From assembly GCA_027257055.1 (NCBI GenBank), contig JAPVLO010000097.1, forward strand, positions 2,666,001 to 2,730,000: a stretch of DNA of 64,000 nucleotides, written 5' to 3'. Origin of the DNA: Cephalopachus bancanus (lineage: Eukaryota > Chordata > Mammalia > Primates > Tarsiidae). The translations under genes were made by a program, and so were the position numbers. A model generated the notes under the pieces. It ran no database searches. It saw nothing but the letters and a program-made list of their open reading frames with translations, and was not told the origin of the DNA. Below are positions 46,495 through 59,685 of the stretch, piece by piece (within the stretch, counting starts at the first letter, position 1; each line of letters opens with the position of its first letter).

Positions 46495-49400
46495 TCAGGG
46501 TCTGCTTATGAGTAAGAGCATGTTGTACTCCGTTCTTTGTGTCTGTGGTAGATAACTGAGTATTATTGACCCTAAGTTCAACCAAGTTGCTGTGAAGTCC
46601 ATATGTTTGTGTATATGTGCCACGTTTCATTTTTTTAATCCAGTCCAGTTTTGGTGGACAGCATGCTTAGTGCCATGTTTTTGCTCTTGTGAATAGTGCT
46701 ACAATAACATGCATATACAAGTATGTTTTCTGTAGAATGATTTGAGTTCCTCCAGGTATATTCCCAGGACGGGGATTTCTGGGTTATACGAAAGGTCAAT
46801 TTCTAGTTTTTTCAAACATTTCCATCGAGGTTGAACTAGTTGGCATTCCACCAGCAGTGTAGAAGAGTAACTTTTTCTCTACATTCTCACCAGCATCCAT
46901 TTTTGTTTGTTTTATTAATAAGAGTCATTTTTACCATGGTTAGGTGGTATCTCAATGTGGTTTTGCTTTGCATTTCTCTGATGATTAATGAGGCTGAGCA
47001 CTTTTTCATGTGTTTGTTGTCTGCCCATGTATCTTCTTTACAGAAGTGTCTATTCATGTCTTTTTACCCACTTTTTAATGAGAATGTTTGTTTTTTTTTC
47101 CTTTCAGCTCTTTTGAGTTCCTTGCAAATCCTGGATATTAGGCCTTTGTCAGATATACATTTGGCAAATGTTTTTTTACCATTCTGTGTGCTGTTTCCCT
47201 TCTCTCTTGATGGTTTCTTCTTCTTTGCTGAAACTTTTCAGTTTAATGAGGTCCCACTTGTCTATCTTATCTCTTATGGCATGGACATCTGGGGTTTTCA
47301 TCAGGAATTGATTGCCTAATTCTATTTCTATAAGTATATCTCCTGCATTTTCTAAGACTCTTAATATTTGAGGTTTTACATTTAGATGTTTGATGAATTT
47401 AGAGTTGATTTCCGTGTATGGTGATAGGTAGAGGTCCTGTTTCAATCCTCTGCATGTGGTCAGCAGTTTTCAAAGCATCATTTACTGAATAGAGTCTCCT
47501 CTCCCCAGTGGTTGTTAGTAGAGGCTTTGTCAAAGATGAGTTAGTTGAGAAATTGAGGTTTTGTTTCTAGAATCTCTATCCTGCTCCATCAGTCCTTATG
47601 TCTGTTTTAGTACCAGTTCCAGGCTGTTTTGATTATTGTAGCCTTATAGTAAATTTTAAAGTCTGGAAATTTGATACTTCTTACTTTTTTTTTATTTTTG
47701 CTATGGATTTTTTTGACTATCCATGGTCATTTATGTTTCCATATGAGTTTCTGTATTGTCATTTCTAGATCTGAGAAGAATGATGCTGGTAATCTAAGAG
47801 GCATTGCATTGAATCAGTAGATTGCCTTTGGGAGGATGAACATCTTAACAATGCTGATCCTTCCTATCCAAGAGCATGGAATATTTTTTCATTTGTCTCT
47901 GTCTTCTTGGATTACTTTGAGCAGTGTTTTGTAGTGTTCATTGTAAAGATCTTTCACTTCTCTGGTTAGGAAGATGCCAAGGTACTTCTTTTTCTTTTTC
48001 TTTTTTTGGTAGCTATTGTAACTGAGATTGTACTTTTTATTTGGCTCTCTGCCTGCTTGTTGTTGATGTATAAGACTGTAACTGCTTTTTGCACATTAAT
48101 CTAGTACCCCAAGACTTTGCCAAAGTCCTTTATCAGTGTAAACAAGTTTATTTATAGATTCCTTTGGCTTTTTGAGTTACAGGATCATATCATCATCAAA
48201 GAGGGATAACTTAACTTCCTCTTTTCCTATTTGGATACCCCTGATATTCTTCTTTTGTCTAATTGCCCTAGCTAGGACTTCCAACAATATGTTGAACAGG
48301 AGGGGCGAGAGTGGGAAGAATCTCTGCATGTTTGTTACTAGTAGTTTCTTATACTAGTTAGTTACAGTATAAGAATGTAACTGTCTTTTGCACATTGATT
48401 TTGTACCTGAGATTTTGCCAAAGTTCTTTATTAGCGTAAGGAGGTTTTTGACAGATTCTCTTGAATTTCCCAGATTTAATATCATACCATCAGCAAAGAG
48501 GGACAACTTACTTTCCTCTTTTCTTATTTGAATACTCCTGATTTCCTTCTCTTGTCTAATTGTTGTAACTTGGACTTCCAACATAATGTTGAACAGGAGC
48601 TGTGAGAGGGCAGCCTTGTCTTATTCTGGTTTTCATGGGAAATGCTTCCAGTTTCTGTCCATTTAGATACATTCTGGTTGTGGATTTATCATAGATAGTG
48701 CTTGCTATTTTAAGGTACGTTCCCTCTATACAGATGTGTTTGAGGGTTTTATCAAGAAGGGATGCTAGATTTTAACAAAAGCCTTTTCTGTATCTAATGA
48801 TATAATCATATGGTCTTTGTTTTTACATTTGTTGATGTATTTAATTGCATTTATGGTCTTGAAGATGTTGAACTAGCCCTGTATCCTGGGGATGAAGCTT
48901 GCTTGGTCATGGTGGATAATTTTTTAGATGTGTTGTTGGGTCTGATTTGCTAAAATCTTGCAGAGAATTTTTGAATCTATATTCACTAAGGAAATTGGCC
49001 TGTAGTTCTCTTTTCTGGTTATATCTTCACCCACTCTGGGTATCAGTGTGATGTCAGCTTCTTAATATGGCTTGGGAAGAATTCCATCTCTCTGATTTCC
49101 TAGGGTACTTTCAATAGGATTGGTATTAGTGCCTCTTTGTATGTTCTATAGAATTCCAAAAGAAAGCCAGCTGATCCAGGGCCTTTTTTTTTTCTTGTAA
49201 GTAGTTTTCTAATATTGATGTCAGTTCCTTGGGTTGTTATTGGTGTAATTAGTGTCTCAATATCTTCTTGTTTCAACCTTGGGAGGTTGTTTGATGTGAG
49301 AAAGGCTTCTATTTAATTTAGGTTTTCAAATTTGTTTCCATACAGGTGTGTATAATAATCTCTAATAATCTTTTACATTTCTTTGGGGTCAGTTTTGATT

Positions 49401-50600
49401 TGATCTTTTGCATTTATGATTGTGTTTATTTGGGCTTTTTCTATCTTTTTCTTGGTCAGTCTGGCATGCAGGTCCATCAATCTTGTTTAGTCTTTCAAAG
49501 AACCAGATTTTTGTTTTGTTGATTTTTTTTCTATGATCTTTTTGTCTTCTATGACCCATATTTGGGCTATTACTTTAGTGATCTAGATTCTTATGCTAAA
49601 GTTAGGATTTTGGTGGTTTTTTATTTCCAGCAACCTTAGGTAACTCGTTACACTGTTAACTTGTGATCTTTCCATTTTCTTGATGTGTGTTCATAGAGAT
49701 ATAAATTCCCCTCCTAGGACTGATTTCATGGTACTCTAGAGGTTTTGGTTAGATGTTTCTTCATTTTCATTTGTTTCCAGAACTCTTTTAATTACTGTTT
49801 TGATTTGTGTTGATCCAGTAGATGTTCAGCACATGTGGTTTAGTGTCTATGTCTTTGTAGGTTTGGGGGAAATTTTGTTGGTGTTGACATTTATTATTAT
49901 TCCACTGTGGTCTGAGAAGGTACATGGCAGTATTTTGATCTTATGAAATTTGTTTATGCTTGATTTATGGCCAAGGAGGTGCTAAATCTTGGAGTACATT
50001 CCATATAGTGATGTGTAAAATGTATACTCTGTGGTTGTTGGGCGGAGTGTTTTATAAGTATATATTAAGTCCATTTGGTCAAGTGTCAAGTTGAGGTTCC
50101 AGATCTCTTTTGTTGATTTTTACCTTCTTGATGCTCTATCCAGGTTTGTTAGTAGGGTATTTAAGTCACCAGCTATAATAGTGTTAAAGTCAATATCTTT
50201 TTCTAGTTTACTTAGTAGTTGCTTTATAAAAGCCAGTGCTGCTGTGTTGAATGCATATATGTTTAGGATGGATATTTCTTGTCAATGGATTGAAACTTTT
50301 ATAATTATATTGTGTCTTTTCATATATTTTTAAATTTTTGATATCTTAAAAGTTGTTTTGTCTGATATTAAGATCATGACTCCTGCCCTCTTTTGTGATT
50401 CATTAACCTGGAAATTTGATTTCCATCCTCTAACTTTGAGTCAGTTTGCACCCCTTGTGTTGAGATGAGCATCCTGGATACAGCAAAATATTGGGTCATG
50501 GTTTTTAATCCCATTTGCCATACTGTGTCTTTTCAGTGGTGCATTTAGTTCATTCACGTTCAGGCTGATTATTGAAATGTGATTGTTTATCCCTGTTGTG
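46495..50600 (-). pseudogene. L1-D ORF2 relic with internal duplication
   Basis: All ORF2 regions are recognisable by alignment with L1-C, but the frame is shattered; longest pieces are at 47176-47445 and 48354-48584. A part of the reverse-transcriptase region is present twice (48043-48316 and 48325-48613, same orientation). In the second copy the catalytic FADD motif reads FADG. The start codon position (about 50598) reads ACA.. instead of ATG. Not functional. Confidence 0.88.
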
Positions 50601-50887
50601 AGGTTCTTATAAAGTTTTTACTTTATTTTTTGTTTTTTTGTGTGTGTTTTGGGTTGATGTATTGTGTGTTTTCAATTTTGCAGTTGTGATGCACTATCTG
50701 TTGATTCTGAGTTCTCCTGTTCTTTTGTGAAATGCATGATCATTCTTTTTTTCTTTCTTCTGTGCTTAATACCTTTTCAAGTATCTCCTGTACAGCCGGT
50801 CTGGAAGTTGCATAATCTCATAGAGATTGGATGCCTGGAAGGACTTTAATTCTCCATTGCTAATGAAGCTAACCTTGACTGGGTAGA

Positions 50888-52007
50888 AAATTATTGGTGA
50901 AATAGTTTATCTTTGTGGATTTTGAATATTGAACTCCAGTTCCTTCTAGTTTGTAGTGTTTCTTCCAATATGTCTGCTGCTATTCCGATTGGTTTTCCCT
51001 AGCAGGTAGTAATCTTTTTCTTTTGCTGCCTTTAGGATTTTTTGTTTTGCATCTGCTTTGTGTAGCCGAATGACTGTGTGTCTAGGGGTTGGTCTTCTCA
51101 TTTGATGTCTTGCAGGGGTTCTCTGTATCTCTTATTTTTGATGGTCACATCTCTGGTGAGATAGGGAAAGTTTTCTTGGATAACCTTCCAGAATACTTGC
51201 TCCAAAGTTTTCTCCATTTCCCATTTTTCTTCTGGGATACCAATCAGGCATAGCCTCGTAAGATTGCAGATCTCTTGGAGGCTTTGCTCTTTCATTCTAA
51301 GTTTTCTTTCTTTTTTTTTTTTTTGAGTTGGAGTCTCACTCTGTCACTCAAACTGGAGTGCAGTGGCCACTTCCGGCCACTGCAGCCTCGACCTGCTGGG
51401 CTCCAGCGATCCTTCCGCCTCAGCCTTCCGAGGAGCCGGAATTACAGGCATGCGGTACCACACCCAGCTGATTTTTGATTTATTGTAGAGATGAGGTCTC
51501 GCTGCCCAGGTGGGTCTTGAACCCGCGGGCTCAGGCAATCCACTCACCTCGGCCTCCCAAAGTGCTGGGATTACAGGCTGAGCCACCGAGCCTGGCCTAA
51601 GTTTTCTTTCTATGTTTTTACAGATTGGGTTAATTCTGTGCTTTGGTCTTCAATTTCTGAGATTCTTTACTTATTTGATTTTTTATTTTTTTTTTTTGAT
51701 TAATTCTGCTTTCCATGCTTGTCATCTTGTTTTTTATTTCCTGATAAAATTTGTTATGGCCAAAATCTCTGCTACAAGTACTTTCAGTGTTGCATCCTGT
51801 CTTTCTTGTGTCTTATTCACTCTTTCCATCCATTCCCTAATCCCTGTTGTATTCTGGGGCCAGTTGTTGGTGTCTTCCATTGTTTGAGTTCTAAGGTCTG
51901 ATTTTTCAGGTATTTTCTCTTGGTTATACTGGGAATTACCTGTGCTCATTCTTTGATTTTTTTCCCCCTCATTTGTGGCAGATCTCTCTCTTTTCTCTTT
52001 AGTTCTG
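50888..52007 (-). pseudogene. L1-D ORF1 relic, split by an Alu
   Basis: N-terminal piece 51734-51949 (EKSDLRTQTMEDTNNWPQN, EWMERVNKTQERQD) and C-terminal piece 51098-51295 (NLTRLCLIGIPEEKWEMEK, LTRDVTIKNKRY), with an Alu between. Same ORF1 type as L1-A. A T-rich insert near 51676-51698 adds more damage. Confidence 0.86.
51297..51611 (-). mobile_element. Alu SINE inside L1-D ORF1
   Basis: Reverse Alu with a perfect 15-bp duplication 'ctaagttttctttct' (51297-51311 and 51597-51611). Confidence 0.96.
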
Positions 52008-52895
52008 TTATTCAGTGGCAGTGGGAGAGGTTTTCACGTCTGATGTTTGCTCAGCCCTCTATTTTTCCCTGATGTGGACTCTGGATTTGTTCTATTTTGA
52101 AATAAGACTGTCAGTGGGACTGTCTTTTGAAGCTTTGAGATTAAAATAAGGTAGAGGATGGGAAGCTAAGATTCAGAAACTATTTGCAAGTTACAATGTT
52201 CACTGATTGTGGTATAGGTTCTCTGAGACCTACTCCCCACCACTACACTATATGATGATGCAATGGGTACGTGTGTATATCCTCTGAGTTCAAGATACAG
52301 TAAGAGCAATGAAGAAAACAGAGAAGAGTAGAATGAGAACAGATGAACAAAAACAAAAAAATAAAAAGTAAAAAAACTCAGAAAAACAATAGCAAAACCC
52401 AAAGCAAAAAACAATTAAACACATGCATGCACATACACACACATGCACACACACCCAACAAAGAATGAAAGGAGCAGAAAAAAAGAAAAGAGAGAAAAAA
52501 AGAGAATTTAAATGAAACCCCCATTTTTACATTCACATACATATTAAACTAAAGAAAGAGAAGAAAAAACCATAAAGAACTTTAAGATGAACACTCAATC
52601 ATTCATGTACACACATAAACAGAAAACAAAAAATGAAAGAAGAAAAAAGAAAAAAAAAAGAAAAAAAATTTTTAAAGGTGAGGGGGAATGCAGAGTGAAC
52701 CCTCACATGCATCTACCATCCTGTGGCAGGTTCTGTAATTGCTCTTCTCAGCTGCTTACAGATAAGCCCTTCTACTGTCTTCTCCAGAACTTTGATGTCA
52801 TTCACAGTCTCCTCAGTGTCTAGCCTAGGGAAGGAGGAAAAGGTTGTAGGGTGAGTGGGCTTCAGTCCTCCCCTCCCACTCTAGTATGGTCAGTA

Positions 52896-53220
52896 TAGGC
52901 TATAATTATTCCTATGATTCTTGGAAAATATTTCCACTAAGACAGAATATCCCTCCTATATGCTGGAATCATTAGGGAAATAAGTAGATAGTACATGATC
53001 TCTTAATTTCATACAGAAATTATTGTTGACCCTGGATACATAGATATAGTTATAGATATAGATATAAATATGAATATAGATACATATTTAGTTCTCAATG
53101 CCACTGAAATATACTGCCTGCTGATGTCCTTTACAATAATGAAAATGGACATCAATACTACCTGAAATGCTATTTGATAAACTGATGAAATAAAAGCAAT
53201 GAAAACCTCAGGAATAATAG
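52896..53220. other. Spacer between head-to-head L1s
   Basis: About 325 bp of AT-rich unique DNA with an ATAGAT-rich tract at 53035-53095 (atagatatagttatagatat). It would be flanked by two 5' ends pointing away from each other. Confidence 0.6.
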
Positions 53221-54000
53221 AAAATCAAAACAGGTGGGCAAATAAGATCACACCTAAGATTATCTGTTGCTCGAGACACTCCTGAGAAAAGCCTGCTGAA
53301 TCCAGCTGATTCTCATCACCTGGCACTTGGCCCACACTGTTACCTGTTATAGCAGATCAGCTGGAGCCCCGGATCTGATAAGTGGAGAGAGAGGATTGGG
53401 GAGAGCCAGAGAGGGGCCCCATGTCTGGTGAGGAGATGCCAACCACAGCCATTGTCTCTATCACAGAAGTAGGCAGAGATCTGCATTGCCCTGCCCAGTT
53501 CTGCCCAGCCTCCAACATGGGACCTAAGGTAATCTCAACAAACTTGTAGAGACAGAAGTCCCTCCCCCATGCTGGATCAGACACAGATCAGATCTGAATG
53601 GCAGACTCGACATGCAGCATGCCAAGTGAGTGTAGATCTGATCCAACCTCCTCCTACAGTAGGCCTGGGGCATCTGTCACAAGCTGGGAGCACATCAGAC
53701 TGCCAACTCTCTCAGCCTGTGCTGACAGCTAGAGATCTGAAAGGACATTGGACTCAAGGAATGACCTCAGAGAGAGTTTGGTTCCTTTTTTATTTTTTAT
53801 TTTTATTTTGGGTCTGTTTGTTTTGCTCATTTTTGTTTGTTTTTTGGTTTTGGTTTTTTAATCTTTCTTTCTGTTTTTGATAACATTTTTGTAATTACTT
53901 TGTTCCCGTTATTTTACTGTTTTGTTTTCTATGCTTTAAAATTTCTCTTTGTGTATGGGAAGAGAACATCAATAGAGATTTCTGCTGAAATGTGTGTTTG

Positions 54001-54303
54001 GCCAGGCTCGGTGGCTCATGCCTGTAATCCCATGCTTTGGGAGGCTGAGGTGAGTGAATTTCCTGAGCCCGTGGGTTTAAGACCCACCTGGGCAACTTGG
54101 CGAGACCTCATCTCTACAATAAATCAAAAAAATTAGCCAGCCATGGTAGCACACACCTATAGTACCAGCTACTTGGAAGACTGAGGCAGAACGATCACTG
54201 GAGCCCAGGTCGAGGCTGAGGTGGCCAGGAGCGTCCACTGCAGTCCAGTCTGGGCGACAGAGTGAGACTCCAACTCAAAAAAAAAAAAAAAAAAAAAAAG
54301 AAA
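54001..54303 (+). mobile_element. Alu SINE in the L1-E 5' UTR
   Basis: Plus-strand Alu. Duplication 'gaaatgtgtgtttg' (53987-54000 and 54304-54317). A run of more than 20 at the 3' end. B-box stem reads GTGGG/CCCAC with loop TTTAAGA. Confidence 0.96.
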
Positions 54304-54777
54304 GAAATGTGTGTTTGTATGATTATCTGTATGTTTTAGTTTTTTTGTTTTAGTTTTTTTTTTAACTTTTTTCTGTCTTCGTGTATCTTTTCATTTGTTA
54401 GGTGATACATCTGTCTGCTTTCCCTCTTACTCTTTTCTCTCTCCACCTTCCTCTTGACACTTCTTCCCTTTTCCATTACTTTCCTTTTTCTTACTTCATT
54501 TTGCTTCCAGGGAGCAAACCTAAACTCCCACTGCATGGACAGATTGTAAGGCAGTGGGAAGTATGTTCTGGGGTGACCATACACCTGCCGGTGGATACTG
54601 GATCTGCAGATAGGTTTTGAATCACAGTTGCCCCCTCAATTAAATCTCTAAACTGCAAAAAGTACAGCCCCAAACCCACAGTCCAGCTTCAGAATTGAAC
54701 AAAGCCAAAGGATCCACATAAGTAAGAATAGGAGATGAGCAGATAGAAGTAAAAGCAAAACTGTCATCCCTGAAAAA

Positions 54778-55588
54778 CAGAATTTAAAAGGGTGGGGTGG
54801 GGTGGGAGGGATCTATACAAATGGAGAAAAACCAAAAGAAGAATATGAGTCACACACAGACCACTGGGAGGTCAGACACTGAAAAAACAGACTTTGGAAC
54901 ACAAAAAATAAAGAGCCCCCAGAATGACTGGTCTCAAACTACAAAACCAGATATCAAGACATTAATAGAGAGAATAAAAAGAGTTGAGGAGAGACAAGAG
55001 GAAGATAGGAAGAAGTTGATAACTGAGATAACAGCAGTAAAGAATACTGTAAATGAAATAAATAACAAACCGATAAGCATGGAAAGCAGAATCAGTCAAG
55101 CAGAAGAAAGAATCTCAGACATTGAGGACCAAAATATAGAACTAACCCAAACTGTCAAAAACATAGAAAAGAAGCTTGAAAAGACAGACCAAAACCTTCA
55201 AGAGATAAGCAATTATTTCAAGAGTCAAACTTAAGAGTAATTGGACTTCCTGAGGCAGAAAAAGACAGAGACCACCCTGGAACAAACATCCCATGAAATT
55301 ATTCAAGAAAACTTCCTTCATCTCATCAGTGATGCAATCATTCAAACAAAAGAGATTCAGAGAACTCCTGCAAGAAAACAAATGAGAAGACCAACTCCTA
55401 GACACATAGAAATCCACTTAAACAAAGTAGGTAAAAAAGAAAAAATCCTAAAGGCAGCAAGAGAAAAAGGTCAGACTAGCTACCAGGGAAGATCAATTAG
55501 ATTAGTAGCAGGTTTGTCTACAGAAACACTTCAGGCTAGCAGAGCTTGGAGCCCAATCTTCAAAGATCTCAAAGAAAAAAAAAATTAA
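54778..55588 (+). pseudogene. L1-E ORF1 relic, one frameshift from continuous
   Basis: The RNA-binding coiled-coil protein of L1. Piece 54797-55234 carries the coiled coil (IKRVEERQEEDRKKLITEI, then EERISDIEDQNIELTQTVK), and piece 55241-55588 carries the RNA-binding C-terminus (EIQRTPARKQMRRPTP, SYQGRSIRLVAGLSTE). A frameshift near 55228-55240 separates them, and the normal start is lost. It is the best preserved ORF1 here. Likely inactive. Confidence 0.9.
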
Positions 55589-55857
55589 GCAAGAATAACC
55601 TACCAAGCTTAGCTAAGCTTCATAGGTGACGGGCAATTAAAATCCTTCCCGGATATTTAATCCCTAAGAACTTACGCTGCCTCTAGGCCAGCTCTACGAG
55701 AAACACTTAAGAAAATATTAAACCAGAAGAAAGGGAAAAAAGAACAACAATATTCTTCACGACAGTGCAGGAAGAGGATTGAAAACACACATGTATCAAC
55801 CCAAAAATCAAAAGAAAGACAACAAACAAACAGTAACAACAACTCTATAAGAACGTC

Positions 55858-58800
55858 ATGACAGGAATAAACTCTCACATTTCAATAATTAGCCTGAATG
55901 TGAATGGACTAAATGCAACACTGAAAAGACCTAGAATGCTAAAATGGATCAAGTATCATAAGGCAACAATGTATTGTCTCTAAGAGACTTGCCTCATCAG
56001 AAAGGACACTCACAGACTCAAAGTAAGAGGATGGGAAGCAAAACTTCAGGTGAAGAGAACACAAAAAAAGCAGGAGTGGCCATCTTAATTTCAGATTAAA
56101 TACCCTTGAAGCTATCAAAAATTTAAAAAGATACAGTAGGTCACTATATAATGATAAAATGATTGAATTCACCAGCAAGAAATATCCATCTTAAACATAT
56201 ATGCACCCAACATTGGAGCACCAACTTTCATAAAGCAGTTTCTAGGCAAACTTAAAAAAGATATTGACTCTAACACTATCATAGCTGGGGAATTTAATAC
56301 CCCACTCACAGCCCTAGACAGATCATTGAGAGAAAAGTCAGCAAGGAGATCTGGAACCTCAATGTGACTCTTGACTAAATGGACTGAATTATAACCTACA
56401 GAACAATCCATCCAACAACCACAGAATACACATTCTACTCATCACCAAATGGAATATACTCTAAGATCAAACACATCATTGGCCATAAATCAAGCATAAA
56501 CAAATTTTATAAGATTGAAATTCTGCCATGCACCTTCTCAACCATAGTGGATAAAAATAAATATCAATACCAACAAAGATCCCCCAAAACCCTCAAAGAC
56601 ATAGACACTAAACAGCATGACACTAAGCAACTTCTGGGTTAGCATGGACATCAAAACAGAGATTAAAAGATACCTGGAAGCAAATGAAATGAAGAAACAT
56701 CTTACTAAAACCTCTGGAATGCCATGGAAGCAGTAGTAAGAGGGGAATTCATATCCCTACAAACACACATGAAGAAAATGGAAAGATCACAACTTGAAAG
56801 CCTAACAATCACCTAAGGAAGCTGGAAGAGCAAGACCACCAAAACCCTAACTTCAGCAGCAGAATTCAGATCACCAAAATAAAAGTCCAGATCCAGGACA
56901 TAGAAGACAAAAAGATAATACAAAAAATCAATGAAACAAAAAGCTTGTTCTTTGAAAGGATAAGCAAGATTGATGGTCCCCTAGCTGGACTGACCAAGAG
57001 AAAGAGAGAAAAAGCCCAAATAAACTCAATCAGAAACATAAAAGATGAAGTCCCAACTGACCCTGAAGAAACACAAAAGATTATCAGAGATACTTGTCTG
57101 GAAACAAACTTGAAAATCTTAAGGAAATAGAGGACTTTCTGACATGACACAACCTCCCCAGGTAGATACAAGAAGAAATCGAGACCCTAAATAGACCAAT
57201 AGCAGTCCAGGAAATTAACTATGTCATAAGAAAACTACCTACAAAAAAAAAAAAAAGCCCTGGACTAGATGGCTATCCAGCAGAATTCTACTAAATATAC
57301 AAGGAGGAACTCATTCCATTCCTATTGAAAGTAATCCAGGTGATAGAGAAAGATGGAATTCTCGCCAAATCATTTTCTGAAGCTAACATCACATTGATAC
57401 CCAAACCAGGTAAAGATCCAACAAAGAATGAGAACTACAGGCCAATATCCTTGATGAACATAGATGTTAAAATTCTCAACAAGATCCTAACAAGTCAGAT
57501 TCAGCAGCACATATCAAAAATCATCCACCATGACCAAGTAGGTTTCATTCCTGGGATGCAAGGCTGGTTCAACATTCATAAGATCATAAACATTATTAAA
57601 TATAGCAACAGAAGTAAAAATAAAAAACATGTAATTATAACATTAGATGCAGAAAAAGTTTTTGATAAAATCCACCCCTTCTTGATAAAAACCCTTGAAC
57701 ATCTAAGCATAGATGGAACATACCCCAAAATAGTAAGAGCCATCTATGAGAAATTCACAGTCAGCATACTGCTAAACAGACAAAAATTGGAACATTTTCC
57801 CCTGAAAACTGGAACAAGACACGGATGTTCTCTTTCACTCCTCCTGTTCAACATAGTTTTGGAAGTTCTAGCTAGAGCAATCAGAAAAGAGAAGACAATC
57901 AGGGGTATTCAAATAGGAAAAGAGGAAATCAAGTTATCCTCTTTGCAGATGACATGATTCCATATCTTGAAAACTCAAGAGAACGTGTTTTGTTTTGTTT
58001 TTTAAAAAAAACCCTTGCACTAATAAAGCACTTTGACAAAGTCTCAGAGTATAAAATAAATGTGCAAAAGACAATCGCATTTCTATACGCCAATAATAAA
58101 GAAACAGAAACCCAAATAAAAGGCACAATTTTATTCACAATAGCCACAGAAGAATAAAATACCTTGGCTTCTTCCAAACCAGAGACATGAAAGACCTTTA
58201 CAATAAAAACTACAAAACACTGCTCAAAGAAATCAAAGATGACACAAACAAGTGGAAAAATATTCCATGCTCATGGATTAGAAGAATCAACATTGTTAAA
58301 AAGTCCATTCTACCCAAGACAATCTACAGATTTAATGCAATACCCATGAAATTACTAGCAACATTCTTCTCAGACCTAGAAACAACAATACAGGAATTCT
58401 TTGGAAACATAAATGACTACAAACAGTAAAAATAATCCTCAGCAAAAAAAGAAAAACAAAATAAAAACAAAGTGTGAGGTATCACACTCCCAGACTTTAA
58501 ACTTTATTATAAAGCTACAATAATCAAAACAGCCTGGTATAGGTACATATAGACCAATGGAATAGAATTGAGATTCCAGAAGCAAAATATCAGCTTCTCA
58601 ACCAATTCATGTTTGGCAAAGCCCCCACTACCAACCCCTGGGGAGAGGAGGACCTATTCAGTAAATGGTGCTGGGAAAACTGGCTGACCATATGCAGAAG
58701 TTTGAAACAGTACCCCTACCTGTCACCATACACAAAAATCAACACTAAATGGATCAAAAACCTAAACACAAAATCTCAAACTATAAGAACATTAGAAAAG

Positions 58801-59685
58801 GCAGGGTAAATCCTCATGGAAATTGGAACTGGTAACCAATTCCTGATCAAATCTCCAAGAGCCCATGTAATAAGAGATAAGATAGACAAGTAGGACCTCA
58901 TCAAACTGATTAGCTTTTGTAAAGAAACAGAAACCATCAAGAGAGCAGGGAGACAGCCCAGACTGGAAAAAAATATTTGCCCATTCTATGTCTGACAAAG
59001 GCCTGACATCTAGGATCTACAAGGAACTCAAATGTGCTGAAAAGAAAAAAACAAACAACCCCGTTACAAAGTGGGCAAAAGATATGAATAAACAGTTCTC
59101 AAAAGAAGACATAGGAGCAGCCAACAGATACATGAAAACATGCTCAGCCTCACTAGTCACCAAAGAAATGCAAATTAAAACTACACTGAGATACCACCTA
59201 ACTCCAGTCAGAATGGCCATCAGCAATAACTCAATAGATAACAGATGTTGGAGAGGATGTGGAAAAAGGGAACACTTCTACACTGTTGGTGGGAGTGTAA
59301 ACTAGTACATCCTCTGTGGAAAACAGTGTGGTGATTCCTAAAAGTTCTAAATATCGACCTTCCATACGACCCTGCAATCCCCCTACTGGGAATATACCCA
59401 GAAAAACTCAAATCACTCTATAAAAAAGATACCTGCACTTGTATGTTTATTGCAGCATTGTTCACAATAGCAAGAACATGGAACCAACTGTGCTGCCCAT
59501 CAAAAGAGGACTGGACTAAAAAAATGTGGTACATATACACAATGAAATATTATGCAGCCATAAAGAAGAACAAAATCATGAACTTTGCAGCAACCTGGAT
59601 AGTCTTAGAATTTATAATACTGAATGATCTTTCACAGAAGCAAAGAACTGAGTATCACATGTTCTCACTCATAAGTGGAACTTGA
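55858..59685 (+). pseudogene. L1-E ORF2 relic (endonuclease/reverse transcriptase)
   Basis: Starts at ATG 55858 (MTGINSHISIISLNVNGLNA), the endonuclease N-terminus. Later pieces: 57325-57957 (210 codons, reverse transcriptase: [33 protein letters not shown]), 57954-58157, 58187-58429, 58988-59305 and the C-terminus 59443-59685 ending HMFSLISGT. A one-base loss just before the FADD block (near 57936) shifts the frame, and an odd T/A-rich patch replaces sequence at 57985-58012. Several stops in the endonuclease part. Not functional. Confidence 0.92.

Larger units (their letters stand above)
46306..52895 (-). mobile_element. L1-D: long L1, truncated in its 5' UTR, minus strand
   Basis: On plus: T-rich tail and 3' UTR (46306-46494), broken ORF2 (46495-50600), broken ORF1 (about 50888-52007) split by an Alu, then about 0.9 kb of 5' UTR. 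It stops matching L1-A at 'ctctagtatggtcag' (about 52881-52895), so roughly 0.85 kb of 5' UTR is missing. I see no convincing target duplication. ORF2 has an internal duplication (48043-48613). Confidence 0.9.
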
